From Rhodococcus sovatensis (GTDB taxonomy: Bacteria; Actinomycetota; Actinomycetes; Mycobacteriales; Mycobacteriaceae): a DNA stretch of 64,000 nt. Position 1 is the first letter of the stretch. Every line of letters starts with the position of its first letter. The notes beneath the pieces are model-generated. The model was not told the DNA's origin. It was given only the letters and a program-made list of their open reading frames with translations, and searched no databases. Both the position numbers and the translations under genes were made by a program. The stretch is taken from the NCBI RefSeq assembly GCF_037327425.1, contig NZ_CP147846.1, forward strand, positions 2,542,001-2,606,000. Direction: 5' to 3'. Positions 53,078-61,680 of this stretch are shown one piece after another.

Positions 53078-54245
53078 CGCCGGTGTCGTCGGCGAGCAGA
53101 GTCGCAATCATCGGCAGGACGAGCACCGTGATAGCGCCTGCCGCGACGAGTATCGACGCGTTCGCGGTCGACATCTGGCCTGAATCTACGGCCACGCCGG
53201 TGACTGCGACGATGAGCGGAAGGCCCGTCGTCGCGTAGAGCGCGACGCGCACTTGTTCGCGCGTGCTGAACCTGTTCTCCGCGTCCCACCGCGTCGCGAA
53301 GAACACCGGCAATCCTCGTACCAGGACGAGAAGAGCCAAGAATGCGACGAGAACACCTGGCGCAGCAACGACGGCGTGGATGTCGATAGACATGCCCGAA
53401 GTGACGAAGAAGACCGGAATCAGAAAGCCGAACGCCAGACCCCCGAGCTTTGCCTCCAGTTGCTCGTCACCGGCTGGGACTACGCGACGCAAGATGAAGC
53501 CCGCTGCGAACGCGCCGAGGATGATGTCGAGACCGAAGACCGTCGCGATTGCGGTCAGCGTGATCAGGAGAAGAACCGTCAGGCGCACGGTCGTCTGCGC
53601 GGTGGTGTCCGAACCTCGACGGATCACCGCGAGCAGCTTCGATCCTTCACGCCGCAGAGCGAGCGGCACGAAGCCGACCGCGATCGCGGCAAGGACGAAC
53701 AACCCGAGGATCACGATGGACTCGATATCTCCACGCGTACCCAGCAGGATCGCCATCGCGATCACCGGACCGAGTTCACCGATCGCGCCGTGATTGATCA
53801 CGGTGCGTCCCAGTGCGGAGCTCTGGAGACCGCTGTCCTTCAGTATCGGTAAGAGTGTGCCGAGAGCTGTCGACGTCAACGCTATCGCGACAGCGATCTC
53901 CGCGGACACAGCTCCGGAACGTCCGAGCAACAACACGGCTGCGAACGCCGCGGTGAGACTGACCAGCCATGTGACCACTGCGCGACGACCGCCCCGTCCA
54001 GTGATCTCCGAGACGTCGATCTCGAATCCCGCAAGCAGGAACAGCATTCCGAGACCGAGCTGTCGCAGCAGATCGACCTCGCTGCCGTCGACGGCCCAAC
54101 CGAGAACGTTGGGTCCGACGATCATGCCGAACACCAGCAGAAGAACGACTTCAGGCAGCAGCCTGCGCGGCACGAACCCGGCAAGGAGCGGCGCAAGGAC
54201 AGCGATCAGCGCTATCGCGAACAGCGACGCTCCAGCCGAGGGCAT
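53037..54245 (-). CDS. CPA2 family cation:proton antiporter
   Basis: This 402-residue integral membrane protein has about 11-12 hydrophobic helices and CPA2 motifs (LPEVVLLLVFGMIVGP, MLFLLAGFEIDVSE, VIAMAILLGTRGD, GAFAAGFILRRV). It probably exchanges Na+ or K+ for protons; the ion cannot be assigned. It lacks a C-terminal TrkA domain. It follows gatB on the same strand by 14 bp and overlaps lppZ tail to tail. Confidence 0.87.
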   Translation of the reverse strand: MPSAGASLFAIALIAVLAPLLAGFVPRRLLPEVVLLLVFGMIVGPNVLGWAVDGSEVDLLRQLGLGMLFLLAGFEIDVSEITGRGGRRAVVTWLVSLTAAFAAVLLLGRSGAVSAEIAVAIALTSTALGTLLPILKDSGLQSSALGRTVINHGAIGELGPVIAMAILLGTRGDIESIVILGLFVLAAIAVGFVPLALRREGSKLLAVIRRGSDTTAQTTVRLTVLLLITLTAIATVFGLDIILGAFAAGFILRRVVPAGDEQLEAKLGGLAFGFLIPVFFVTSGMSIDIHAVVAAPGVLVAFLALLVLVRGLPVFFATRWDAENRFSTREQVRVALYATTGLPLIVAVTGVAVDSGQMSTANASILVAAGAITVLVLPMIATLLADDTGASRSCRRPQEPGS

Positions 54246-54259
54246 CGGACTACCTCAGC

Positions 54260-55765
54260 TCAGCTGCAAGCAGCCAGTACGAGTTCCTTGACACGTGCGG
54301 CATCAGCCTGTCCCCGAGTGGCTTTCATGACAGCACCTACGATTGCGCCTGCGGCCTGCACCTTGCCAGCGCGAATCTTGTCGGCCACACCGGGATTGGC
54401 CGCGAGCGCCTCGTCGACGGCTGCCTGCAACTTCGTGTCGTCCTTCTCCACGACGAGACCGCGTGCAGCCATGACCGCGGCCGGTTCGCCTTCGCCGGCA
54501 AGAACACCGTCGACGATCTGACGTGCGCCGTTGTTGTTCACCTTGCCGTCGGCGACCAGGTTTGCGACCTCCGCCACCTGGGCAGGGGTGATCGCAAGTT
54601 CGGTGAGCTCCACACCCGCGATGTTCGCCTGCTGCGCGAGGTAGGACACCCACCACGAGCGAGCCGCTTGAGCCGTCGCACCGGCATCGACCGTCGCAGC
54701 GACGAGTTCGAGTGCGCCGGAGTTGACCAGGTCTCGCATCTCCTCGTCGGACACTCCCCAGTCCGCCTGAATGCGGGCACGCCGGAGCCACGGGAGCTCG
54801 GGAAGCGTCGCGCGTAGTTCTTCGATCCACGCTGCGTCGGGAGCAACCGGGGCCAGATCGGGTTCAGGGAAGTACCGGTAATCCTCCGCCGTCTCCTTCT
54901 TTCGTCCCTTGGAGGTCGTGCCGTCCACTTCCTGGAAGTGACGTGTTTCCTGAATGACCTCGCCGCCGCTCTGCAGGACAGCTGCCTGCCGTCGCATCTC
55001 GTAGCGCACCGCCACCTCGACGCTCTTGAGAGAGTTGACGTTCTTGGTCTCGGTACGGGTTCCGAACTCGGTCGCAGTCTTCTCCATCAGCGAGACGTTC
55101 GCGTCGCAACGCAGCGAACCCTGGTCCATGCGGACGTCGGACACCTCCAACGCCTTCAGAAGATCACGGAGTGCCGTCACGTATGCACGAGCGACTTCTG
55201 GTGCCCGCGCACCGGTTCCGGTGATCGGCTTGGTCACGATCTCGACGAGCGGGACGCCGGCACGGTTGTAGTCGAGCAGCGAGTGACTCGCGCCCTCGAT
55301 CCGGCCCGTGGCGCCACCGACGTGCGTCGACTTGCCGGTGTCTTCTTCCATGTGGGCGCGCTCGATTTCGACGCGGAACGTGCTGCCGTCGTCGAGCAAC
55401 ACATCGAGGTATCCCTCGGTCGCAATCGGCTCGTCGTACTGCGAGATCTGGTAGTTCTTCGGCTGATCAGGGTAGAAGTAGTTCTTTCGCGCGAAGCGCC
55501 CCCACGGGGTGATCGAGCAGTTGAGAGCGAGGCCGATGCGGATCGCGGATTCCACGGCTGCCGAGTTCACCACCGGTAGCGCTCCGGGGAGACTCAGGCA
55601 GACCGGGCATACCTGGGTGTTGGGCTCCGCGCCGAACGCCGTCGGGCAACCGCAGAACATCTTGGTCGCTGTGCCCAGCTCGACGTGGACCTCCATACCC
55701 AACACGGGGTCGAAACGGGTCAGTACGTCGTCGTAATCGATCAGATCGACCAAGGCTGCAGTCAT
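54260..55765 (-). CDS. gatB: Asp/Glu-tRNA amidotransferase subunit B
   Basis: GatB is the kinase and tRNA-binding subunit of GatCAB, which converts mis-charged Glu-tRNA-Gln and Asp-tRNA-Asn. The 501-residue protein has GMEVHVELGTATKMFCGCP (start, zinc-linked Cys), DYNRAGVPLVEIV and the C-terminal YqeY-like tRNA-binding domain. The ATG at 55765 (MTAALVDL) is chosen since upstream frame residues are not family-like. gatA is 7 kb away; no gatC is visible. Confidence 0.96.
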   Translation of the reverse strand: MTAALVDLIDYDDVLTRFDPVLGMEVHVELGTATKMFCGCPTAFGAEPNTQVCPVCLSLPGALPVVNSAAVESAIRIGLALNCSITPWGRFARKNYFYPDQPKNYQISQYDEPIATEGYLDVLLDDGSTFRVEIERAHMEEDTGKSTHVGGATGRIEGASHSLLDYNRAGVPLVEIVTKPITGTGARAPEVARAYVTALRDLLKALEVSDVRMDQGSLRCDANVSLMEKTATEFGTRTETKNVNSLKSVEVAVRYEMRRQAAVLQSGGEVIQETRHFQEVDGTTSKGRKKETAEDYRYFPEPDLAPVAPDAAWIEELRATLPELPWLRRARIQADWGVSDEEMRDLVNSGALELVAATVDAGATAQAARSWWVSYLAQQANIAGVELTELAITPAQVAEVANLVADGKVNNNGARQIVDGVLAGEGEPAAVMAARGLVVEKDDTKLQAAVDEALAANPGVADKIRAGKVQAAGAIVGAVMKATRGQADAARVKELVLAACS

Positions 55766-55829
55766 GCAGAGGAGTTTATGCGCTCCGAACAACGCGCGAG
55801 TAACCACGGGTGCTGGCTACGCTCGTCCG

Positions 55830-56324
55830 GTGACGGACACAGCGAAACAGACGCTCTTCATGACAGTGCTCATGACTCCGGACATGGCCAATTTCTCCGG
55901 GAACGTACACGGCGGGACGATCCTGAAGTTCCTCGACCAAGTCGCATACGCCTGTGCCAGCCGATACGCCGGGGCATACGTCGTGACACTGTCGGTGGAC
56001 CGCGTCGTGTTCCGTGAACCGATCCACGTGGGCGAACTCGTCACGTTCTCGGCCTCGGTGAACTACACCGGGCGGACGTCGATGGAGGTCGGAATCCGCG
56101 TCGAAACCGAGAACATTCAGCGCGGAGAGACTCGACACACCAATAGTTGCTATTTCACGATGGTGGCCGTCGGCGACGACGGCAAGCCACTCGAGCTACC
56201 GCCACTCACACCGGACAACGCGGTCGGCCGACAGCGATTCGAAGCGGCGCGACGGCGACGCGAGCTGCGACGCGAGACCGAGCGGCGCGAGTCCGAGATC
56301 CAGCAGGAAGCCAGCCGCATCTAG
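55830..56324 (+). CDS. Hotdog-fold acyl-CoA thioesterase
   Basis: This 164-residue YciA/BACH-like hotdog protein hydrolyses acyl-CoAs. The catalytic motif NFSGNVHGGTILKFLDQVAY and the following RYAGAYVVTLSVDRVVF fit the family. The C-terminal 45 residues are basic and Glu/Arg-rich (RRRRELRRETERRES), likely a coiled tail. The start GTG at 55830 is placed by family; the frame upstream is a shadow. It is divergent from gatB and followed by a repeat element. Confidence 0.87.
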   Translation: MTDTAKQTLFMTVLMTPDMANFSGNVHGGTILKFLDQVAYACASRYAGAYVVTLSVDRVVFREPIHVGELVTFSASVNYTGRTSMEVGIRVETENIQRGETRHTNSCYFTMVAVGDDGKPLELPPLTPDNAVGRQRFEAARRRRELRRETERRESEIQQEASRI

Positions 56325-56331
56325 ATCCCCC

Positions 56332-56379
56332 CCAGTGGTTCCAGGGGCTCCGCCCCCAGTGGTTCCAGGGGCTCCGCCC
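56332..56379. repeat. 24-bp tandem duplication beside palindromic copy B
   Basis: A 24-bp unit beginning CCAGTGGTTCCAGGGGCTCC occurs twice in perfect tandem (56332-56355 and 56356-56379). It ends at the left arm of palindromic copy B, whose first bases CCAGTGG repeat the unit start. Confidence 0.9.
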
Positions 56380-56437
56380 CAGTGGCACGGTTGAGCGCAC
56401 CTCAGTGCACTCTTTCGTGCCACTGGGCCGAAGGCCC
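56378..56437. repeat. Palindromic intergenic element, copy B
   Basis: A 12-bp inverted repeat CCCAGTGGCACG (56378-56389 and 56416-56427) encloses a loop containing GTTGAG and GTGCAC, followed by AAGGCCCG. It is a variant of copy A at 50906-50970: both share CCAGTGG, GGTTGAG, GTGCAC, CCACTGGGCCG and the AGGCCCG tail. Both lie between convergent genes. Confidence 0.82.
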
Positions 56438-56450
56438 GAGGACCGCCGTT

Positions 56451-57506
56451 TCAGCCGAAGAACGCGGCCGCGTCGACATAGCGACTTTCGGGCACCCGCT
56501 TGAGCTGCTTGACGGCCTCCGACAGTGACACCAACCCGATTTCGGTGCCGCGCAGCGAGACCATCTTGCCGAAGTCACCCGCATGCGCCGCATCGGCGGC
56601 GTTGACGCCGAAGCGCGTGGCGAGCACCCGGTCGTACGGCGTGGGTGTTCCGCCTCGCTGGACGTGTCCGAGGACCGTCGTTCGCACTTCCTTGTTGATT
56701 CGCCGCTCGATCTCCTGCCCCAACTGATGGGCAACGCCGGTGAATTTGACGTGACCGAACTCATCGATACCGCCGTCGACCAGCGACATCGACCCTTCTT
56801 TCGGCTTAGCCCCTTCGGCGACGACACAAATGAAATGGGAGTCTCCGCGCTGGAATCGTTTTCGCACCAGATCACAGACCTCGTCGACGTCGAACGGCTG
56901 CTCCGGAATGAGAGTCATATGCGACCCTGAAGCAAGGCCTGCGTGCAATGCAATCCAACCGGCGTGCCGACCCATGACCTCGACGAGCATGACGCGCTGG
57001 TGCGATTCCGCCGTGCTGTGCAGGCGATCGATTGCGTCCGTGGCAATGGTCAGGGCAGTGTCGAAACCGAAGGTGACGTCTGTGCAGTCGATGTCGTTGT
57101 CGATGGTCTTCGGGACTCCGACGACGGGGACGCCTTCTTCCGAGAGCCAGTTGGCCGCAGTCAGCGTTCCTTCGCCGCCGATCGGTATGAGGACGTCGAT
57201 TCCATTGTCCTCGAGAGTCTCCTTGATCCGGTCGAGTCCGGCTCGCAGCACCTCGGGGTTGGTCCTGGCCGTCCCGAGCATCGTCCCGCCCTTGGTCAGG
57301 AGACGGTCGTTGCGGTCGTCGTTGCGCAGTTGAACGCGTCGATTCTCCAACAGCCCGCGCCATCCGTCCTGGAACCCGACGACGGTCGATCCATAGCGCG
57401 CATCTGCGGTGCGGACCACGGCCCGAATCACTGCATTGAGGCCAGGGCAGTCACCGCCGCCGGTCAAAACTCCGATGCGCAATTTTTCGCCTCTCGTCGA
57501 CTCCAT
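56451..57506 (-). CDS. pfkA: 6-phosphofructokinase (ATP-type, group III)
   Basis: PfkA phosphorylates fructose-6-phosphate to fructose-1,6-bisphosphate. The 351-residue protein has GGGDCPGLNAVIRAVVR, GGEGTLTAANWL (Gly at the position that separates ATP from PPi enzymes), PKTIDNDIDCTD and MGRHAGWIALHAGLA. The Lys in PKTIDND is more like PPi enzymes, but with Gly in GGEGT actinobacterial members use ATP. It is followed by copy B of the repeat element. Confidence 0.94.
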   Translation of the reverse strand: MESTRGEKLRIGVLTGGGDCPGLNAVIRAVVRTADARYGSTVVGFQDGWRGLLENRRVQLRNDDRNDRLLTKGGTMLGTARTNPEVLRAGLDRIKETLEDNGIDVLIPIGGEGTLTAANWLSEEGVPVVGVPKTIDNDIDCTDVTFGFDTALTIATDAIDRLHSTAESHQRVMLVEVMGRHAGWIALHAGLASGSHMTLIPEQPFDVDEVCDLVRKRFQRGDSHFICVVAEGAKPKEGSMSLVDGGIDEFGHVKFTGVAHQLGQEIERRINKEVRTTVLGHVQRGGTPTPYDRVLATRFGVNAADAAHAGDFGKMVSLRGTEIGLVSLSEAVKQLKRVPESRYVDAAAFFG

Positions 57507-57560
57507 ACCCGATACCCTAAATCTTGCCGCCTCGATGCGATGTCGGCAGCGCGAGCGCGC

Positions 57561-58223
57561 TCATCCCGGTGTGACGAGGCCGCTCTCGTACGCGAGTACG
57601 ACCGCTTGTGCGCGGTCTCTCAGTCCGAGCTTCCCGAGAACCTTGCCCACGTGAGTCTTGACGGTCTGTTCGGCAACGAACAACGACGCGGCGATCTCGG
57701 TGTTCGAGAGCCCTTGGGCAATCAATTCGAGAACCTCACGTTCGCGTGGGGTCAGAACCGCCAACGTCGACGGGTGAGTACGCGGCGCGGCGCGGCGCGA
57801 AGTGACGTCGGCAATGAGTCTTCGAGTCACCGATGGAGCGAGCAGCGCCTCCCCCGCAGCAACGACGCGCACACCCCGGATCAGTTCGTCGGCGGGTGCA
57901 TCCTTGAGCATGAAACCACTCGCCCCGATGGTGAGCGCTTCGTAGACATAGTCATCGATGTCGAACGTCGTGAGCATGAGAATCCGCACCGGCGGGTCGA
58001 GATGGGCGGACATCAGTGCACGCGCCGCCTCGAGACCGTTCATCTGCGGCATGCGAACATCCATCAGCACGACATCGGGTCGCAGCCGCTTCACCTCGGT
58101 GACGGCGGCGACGCCGTTGTCGGCGTCGCCGACCACGCTGATGTCGTTCTGCGCTGCCAGCAGCGCGCCGAATCCTTGTCGAACCATTGCCTGGTCGTCT
58201 GCGATGAACACCGTGATGGCCAC
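57561..58223 (-). CDS. NarL/LuxR-family response regulator
   Basis: This 220-residue regulator has a receiver domain (VFIADDQAMVRQGFGALL, phosphorylatable Asp in VVLMDVRMPQMNG) and a LuxR/NarL helix-turn-helix (LTPREREVLELIAQGLSNTE, QTVKTHVGKVLGKLG). The start GTG at 58223 is fixed by the receiver N-terminus; the longer frame is a shadow of the kinase gene. It pairs with the histidine kinase 25 bp upstream. Targets are unknown. Confidence 0.93.
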   Translation of the reverse strand: MAITVFIADDQAMVRQGFGALLAAQNDISVVGDADNGVAAVTEVKRLRPDVVLMDVRMPQMNGLEAARALMSAHLDPPVRILMLTTFDIDDYVYEALTIGASGFMLKDAPADELIRGVRVVAAGEALLAPSVTRRLIADVTSRRAAPRTHPSTLAVLTPREREVLELIAQGLSNTEIAASLFVAEQTVKTHVGKVLGKLGLRDRAQAVVLAYESGLVTPG

Positions 58224-58248
58224 GGAAGAACACCCTATGCGCTTGGGT

Positions 58249-59523
58249 CTACGGTCCGGTGACAACCGCCGCCGAAGCAGTGGACGGCAGCCGCGCGACC
58301 ACCTCGAATCCCCCGTCCGAACGCGCCCTGGCGTCGAGCCAGCCGGACACACCGACGGCGCGATCTCGCATACCGGCCAGGCCGTGTCCACCGGTTCCAG
58401 GTTGATGCGTCGCCAGGCTGCGCTCTTGCGGACTGCCGTTGACGACTTCGAGATAGGTGACGTCGACCCCGTAGTCCAGCCGAACGTGAACATCGGCGCC
58501 CGGGGCATGGCGCGAGGCGTTCGACAAGGACTCCTGCAATATTCGATACAGCGCCAGACCCGTCGTTGCGGACACCAAATCCGCGCTACCGGCTGCCGTC
58601 CAACTCAGGCGCACACCTGCGCGCGCACTGTTCTCCAGCAACGCAGGGACATCCGCGGCGCTGGGCTGAGGTGCGTCGTCGGCGGTGACTCCGTCGCTCC
58701 GTAGAACACCGAGCATTCCTCGAATTTCGTTCAGCGCCTCGCGTGCTGTAGCGCCGATGGAATCGAATTCTGCAGCAGCGGCCGGTGATACGTCCGCGAT
58801 CCGATAGGGCGCACTCTGCGCCTGCACCACGACGAGAGACATGTGGTGCGCCACGACATCATGTAGATCGCGAGCGATCTTGGCTTTCTCCTCCAGGATC
58901 GTGCGACGGGCGCGCTCGAGCTCGGAGACCTCCTCCTGTTTCGCCAGTTCCCGACGAGAGAGCACGAGCCAGCGAATCAATAGCCCGAACATCACGATCG
59001 CGGGCAGCGCGACGGCCCAGCCGATGCCGTCGTCACCCGGAGTGAAGCCCAGGAACAGCAGAACCGTCGATATCCATGCGAGCCCGACGATCTGCACCGC
59101 GCAGCGCATGCTTACCGCGAGCAGGAGCGCAAGCAATACGATGATGTGGGTGACCTGCCAGGGGTAGTCGTAGCCTGGTACGCGATCGAACGCCACTGGG
59201 ATGACGACGGCCGATCCAGCTGAAATCGCCCATCCGAGAGCGGGATTGGCGCGCACGAGTACGAACGGGAATACCGCAAGGGCAGCCACTACCGGCATGA
59301 TCGGGGCGGGCACGTCGTGCGTGAGGTGGAGCGTAGGCAACGCGATCGAGTACAGAATCGCAGTCACAACGACGATCGCCACATCGACAGCGCGACCGGG
59401 GGGAAGCGCACCGAGGGCGCGCCGTACAGCTCCCGGCTGCTCGGCCGGGAGTGCCTTGCTCTTGGACGACCGTCTGATACCCACACGAAGAACTGTAGGA
59501 ACTTCGGGGCGAAAAGTCGTCAT
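58249..59523 (-). CDS. NarL-type sensor histidine kinase
   Basis: This 424-residue kinase has about six N-terminal hydrophobic segments (residues 45-190), a HisKA_3 dimerisation domain with the phosphorylated His in IARDLHDVVAHHMSLVVVQ, and an HATPase_c domain with the ATP lid motif GTGGHGLAGMRDRA. No extracellular sensor domain is evident, so it may sense a membrane or envelope signal. It forms a two-component pair with the response regulator downstream. Confidence 0.93.
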   Translation of the reverse strand: MTTFRPEVPTVLRVGIRRSSKSKALPAEQPGAVRRALGALPPGRAVDVAIVVVTAILYSIALPTLHLTHDVPAPIMPVVAALAVFPFVLVRANPALGWAISAGSAVVIPVAFDRVPGYDYPWQVTHIIVLLALLLAVSMRCAVQIVGLAWISTVLLFLGFTPGDDGIGWAVALPAIVMFGLLIRWLVLSRRELAKQEEVSELERARRTILEEKAKIARDLHDVVAHHMSLVVVQAQSAPYRIADVSPAAAAEFDSIGATAREALNEIRGMLGVLRSDGVTADDAPQPSAADVPALLENSARAGVRLSWTAAGSADLVSATTGLALYRILQESLSNASRHAPGADVHVRLDYGVDVTYLEVVNGSPQERSLATHQPGTGGHGLAGMRDRAVGVSGWLDARARSDGGFEVVARLPSTASAAVVTGP

Positions 59524-59541
59524 ACCTCGGGGTGAGATCGC

Positions 59542-59558
59542 ACCACTCCCCCAGTGGT
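59542..59558. promoter_or_regulatory. Palindrome between the kinase and phospholipase genes
   Basis: ACCACT and AGTGGT flank five Cs (59542-59558), 19 bp upstream of the kinase start and 92 bp upstream of the divergent phospholipase gene. Its symmetry fits a LuxR-type response-regulator operator; this is inferred. Confidence 0.4.
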
Positions 59559-59650
59559 AGACACCGTCGGCAGCGGTACCGCGGAGGCACCCGAAATGGG
59601 CACCACAGACCGATTACCTGCTTCGCTGTTCCTACTTAGCGTCGGCCACC

Positions 59651-60298
59651 ATGAGAAACAGAGCAGGAACACGCACTGCGCAGATCTGCATCGGGCTACT
59701 CGGAACAGGTGCCATGCTCGGGATCGGCTCTGTGAGCGCGCCGCCGTCAGCAGGAGCCGACATTCCCCTCGCCCGCGCGTCCCAGGCCGATCGGGCCCTC
59801 GACGCAGTGGCGACCGAACGTGGAGATCGGGCGCGTACTGCGATCCCCACCGCGTTCACGGAGCGTTTCTACACCCCCGCGCTCGAGCACGGAGTTCTGG
59901 TGAATCCGACCGGCGACTGTTCCTCACCGATCCCACTTCCGTCCGAATTCGATGTCGCATGCAGAGCACACGATCTGGGCTACGACCTGCTCCGTTTCGC
60001 CGGAGGCTCCGGCGCGACGGAAGCAGCACGGCGAGATCTTGACTCCCGACTCGGCGAGACAATGCATGCGAGCTGCGCCGGCCGCCCCGAGGGACAAGCC
60101 CGTGCGTCGTGCACCATGATGGCCGACATTGCCTCCGGTGCAGTCGAATTCAATTCCTGGCGCCAGCACTACGACGTCCCCGATCCCGAACCTGCACTCC
60201 CCTTCCTGCTCATCGGCATCACAGCGGGAACTCTGGCGGTCGCGGCATCTACCGTGTCGGTGCTCGCTTCGCTCCGAGTGCGCGAGGCAATGGCATGA
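59651..60298 (+). CDS. Secreted/anchored prokaryotic phospholipase A2-like protein
   Basis: This 215-residue protein has a signal peptide (about 1-36), a small Cys-containing domain with the prokaryotic PLA2 signature CRAHDLGYDLLRF (catalytic His107 and Asp108, with Cys104), and a C-terminal transmembrane helix (about 183-207). Four cysteines (90, 104, 142, 154) could form two disulfides. It would hydrolyse phospholipids outside the membrane while tethered; catalysis is inferred from the motif. Its stop overlaps the next gene by ATGA. The gene is divergent from the histidine kinase. Confidence 0.8.
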   Translation: MRNRAGTRTAQICIGLLGTGAMLGIGSVSAPPSAGADIPLARASQADRALDAVATERGDRARTAIPTAFTERFYTPALEHGVLVNPTGDCSSPIPLPSEFDVACRAHDLGYDLLRFAGGSGATEAARRDLDSRLGETMHASCAGRPEGQARASCTMMADIASGAVEFNSWRQHYDVPDPEPALPFLLIGITAGTLAVAASTVSVLASLRVREAMA

Positions 60299-61680
60299 GC
60301 GCTCAGCTTCTCGACTCTCCCGCCGCACGCCGATACCAGAGCCCACTACCGCGGCGCATCGCTGTACCGCGCACCACCACAACGGTTCTGGTTGCAGCCG
60401 CAGTCATAGCATCGCTCGCGCCGTCATTGTTGCCGAGGTCATCCTTGACGCAGGCGATCGTCACCGGCGTGGCCGCGTCGCTCGGCCTTGCACTCTCGGC
60501 GATCCTCTTCCGTGTGGCGAACCGAGTGTCGACGCCGTCCATACACCCGCGCACGCGCCTGATTGCACTTGCCGGAGGTACGGTCGCAATCCTTGCCGCA
60601 GCGATGCTCGACGCCCGCTGGCAGAACCGCCTCCGCGCAGCCATGGCGAGCGAGCCGACGTCGCCGATGCATTGGATCGAAGTGCTGTACGCCTCGATTT
60701 CGATCTGTGCAATTCTCGTGGTGATCGGTGTCGGAATCGTGCGGGGTATACGCAGGCTACGGTGGACCACAACTACTGTCCTGGTAGTGGTTTCGGCACT
60801 GTCGGGATATTTCTTCGTACTGCCCACGGCATGGTCTTCGTTCGCAACGCAGTCGGCTTCGGCCGCTGCGTCGATGGATGCTTCGCTGTCGCTTCCACAA
60901 TCGTCCGGCAGGTCGGGCAGTCGCGACTCGCTGATCGATTGGAACAGCCTGGGACGAGAGGGCCGGAAATTCGTAGCTGGAGGTGACGACGACTCAGCGG
61001 TCCGAACCTATGTTTCGCTCGACGCCGACCCGACATTGCCGGCACGCGCCAGGATTGCCGTCGACGAACTCCAGCGTTCCGGAGGATTCGCTAAATCGCA
61101 TGTTGTGGTGGCTGTTCCGACAGGATCGGGTTGGGTGGACGAGAACGCGGTGACGGGCATCGAGGATCGATTCGACGGCGACGTCGCGACAGTGGCACTC
61201 CAGTACTCGCACCAACCGAGTTGGGTGACATTCCTGTTCGCCAAGTCCGAGGCCGCCGATGCCACGAGCGCAGTGCTCGATGCGGTGCGGACTCGTATCG
61301 CCGAACTCCCGGCTGCCGCCCGACCCGATCTGTACGTCTACGGCCAAAGTCTCGGCTCGATCGGCGGCAGCGCTGCACTGGCTGGTGAACGGGCCGGGAT
61401 CTGCGGCACACTATGGGCGGGCCCACCGGCCGGGCAGGTCGATTCGGATACAGCGGTCGTGCTGGCCAACTCGTCCGATCCTGTCGTCCGATGGTCGACC
61501 GAGCTGCTCACCTCACCACCGAATCTCGACCGCGTTCGCGTCGATGCTCCAATGCCGCAATGGATTCCGGTTATCAGCTACCTGCAGACGACTGTCGACA
61601 TGGTGTCCGCATTGGATGCGCCGGAGGGACACGGGCACAGATACGGCACAGACCAGGGCACACTGTTGCCGAACTGCTAG
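60295..61680 (+). CDS. Membrane alpha/beta-hydrolase (Abhydrolase_9 type)
   Basis: This 461-residue protein has about five N-terminal transmembrane helices (27-45, 52-74, 88-105, 129-150, 158-177) and a C-terminal serine hydrolase domain with the nucleophile elbow YGQSLGSIGG (Ser near 352). It resembles the actinobacterial alpha/beta-hydrolase N-terminus plus Abhydrolase_9 pair (PF15420/PF10081). It is probably a membrane-bound lipase or esterase; substrate unknown. The ATG at 60295 overlaps the phospholipase stop, so they are coupled. It shares CTAG with the convergent esterase stop. Confidence 0.82.
   Translation: MSAQLLDSPAARRYQSPLPRRIAVPRTTTTVLVAAAVIASLAPSLLPRSSLTQAIVTGVAASLGLALSAILFRVANRVSTPSIHPRTRLIALAGGTVAILAAAMLDARWQNRLRAAMASEPTSPMHWIEVLYASISICAILVVIGVGIVRGIRRLRWTTTTVLVVVSALSGYFFVLPTAWSSFATQSASAAASMDASLSLPQSSGRSGSRDSLIDWNSLGREGRKFVAGGDDDSAVRTYVSLDADPTLPARARIAVDELQRSGGFAKSHVVVAVPTGSGWVDENAVTGIEDRFDGDVATVALQYSHQPSWVTFLFAKSEAADATSAVLDAVRTRIAELPAAARPDLYVYGQSLGSIGGSAALAGERAGICGTLWAGPPAGQVDSDTAVVLANSSDPVVRWSTELLTSPPNLDRVRVDAPMPQWIPVISYLQTTVDMVSALDAPEGHGHRYGTDQGTLLPNC

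Noticed and set aside
50087..53107. A 1006-codon open frame on the minus strand covering the ends of ilvD, DoxX and lppZ
   Set aside because: It runs antisense to two well-supported genes and out of frame with DoxX. Its composition (very Arg/Gly/Asp-rich, no domain) is that of a stop-free shadow frame in high-GC DNA.
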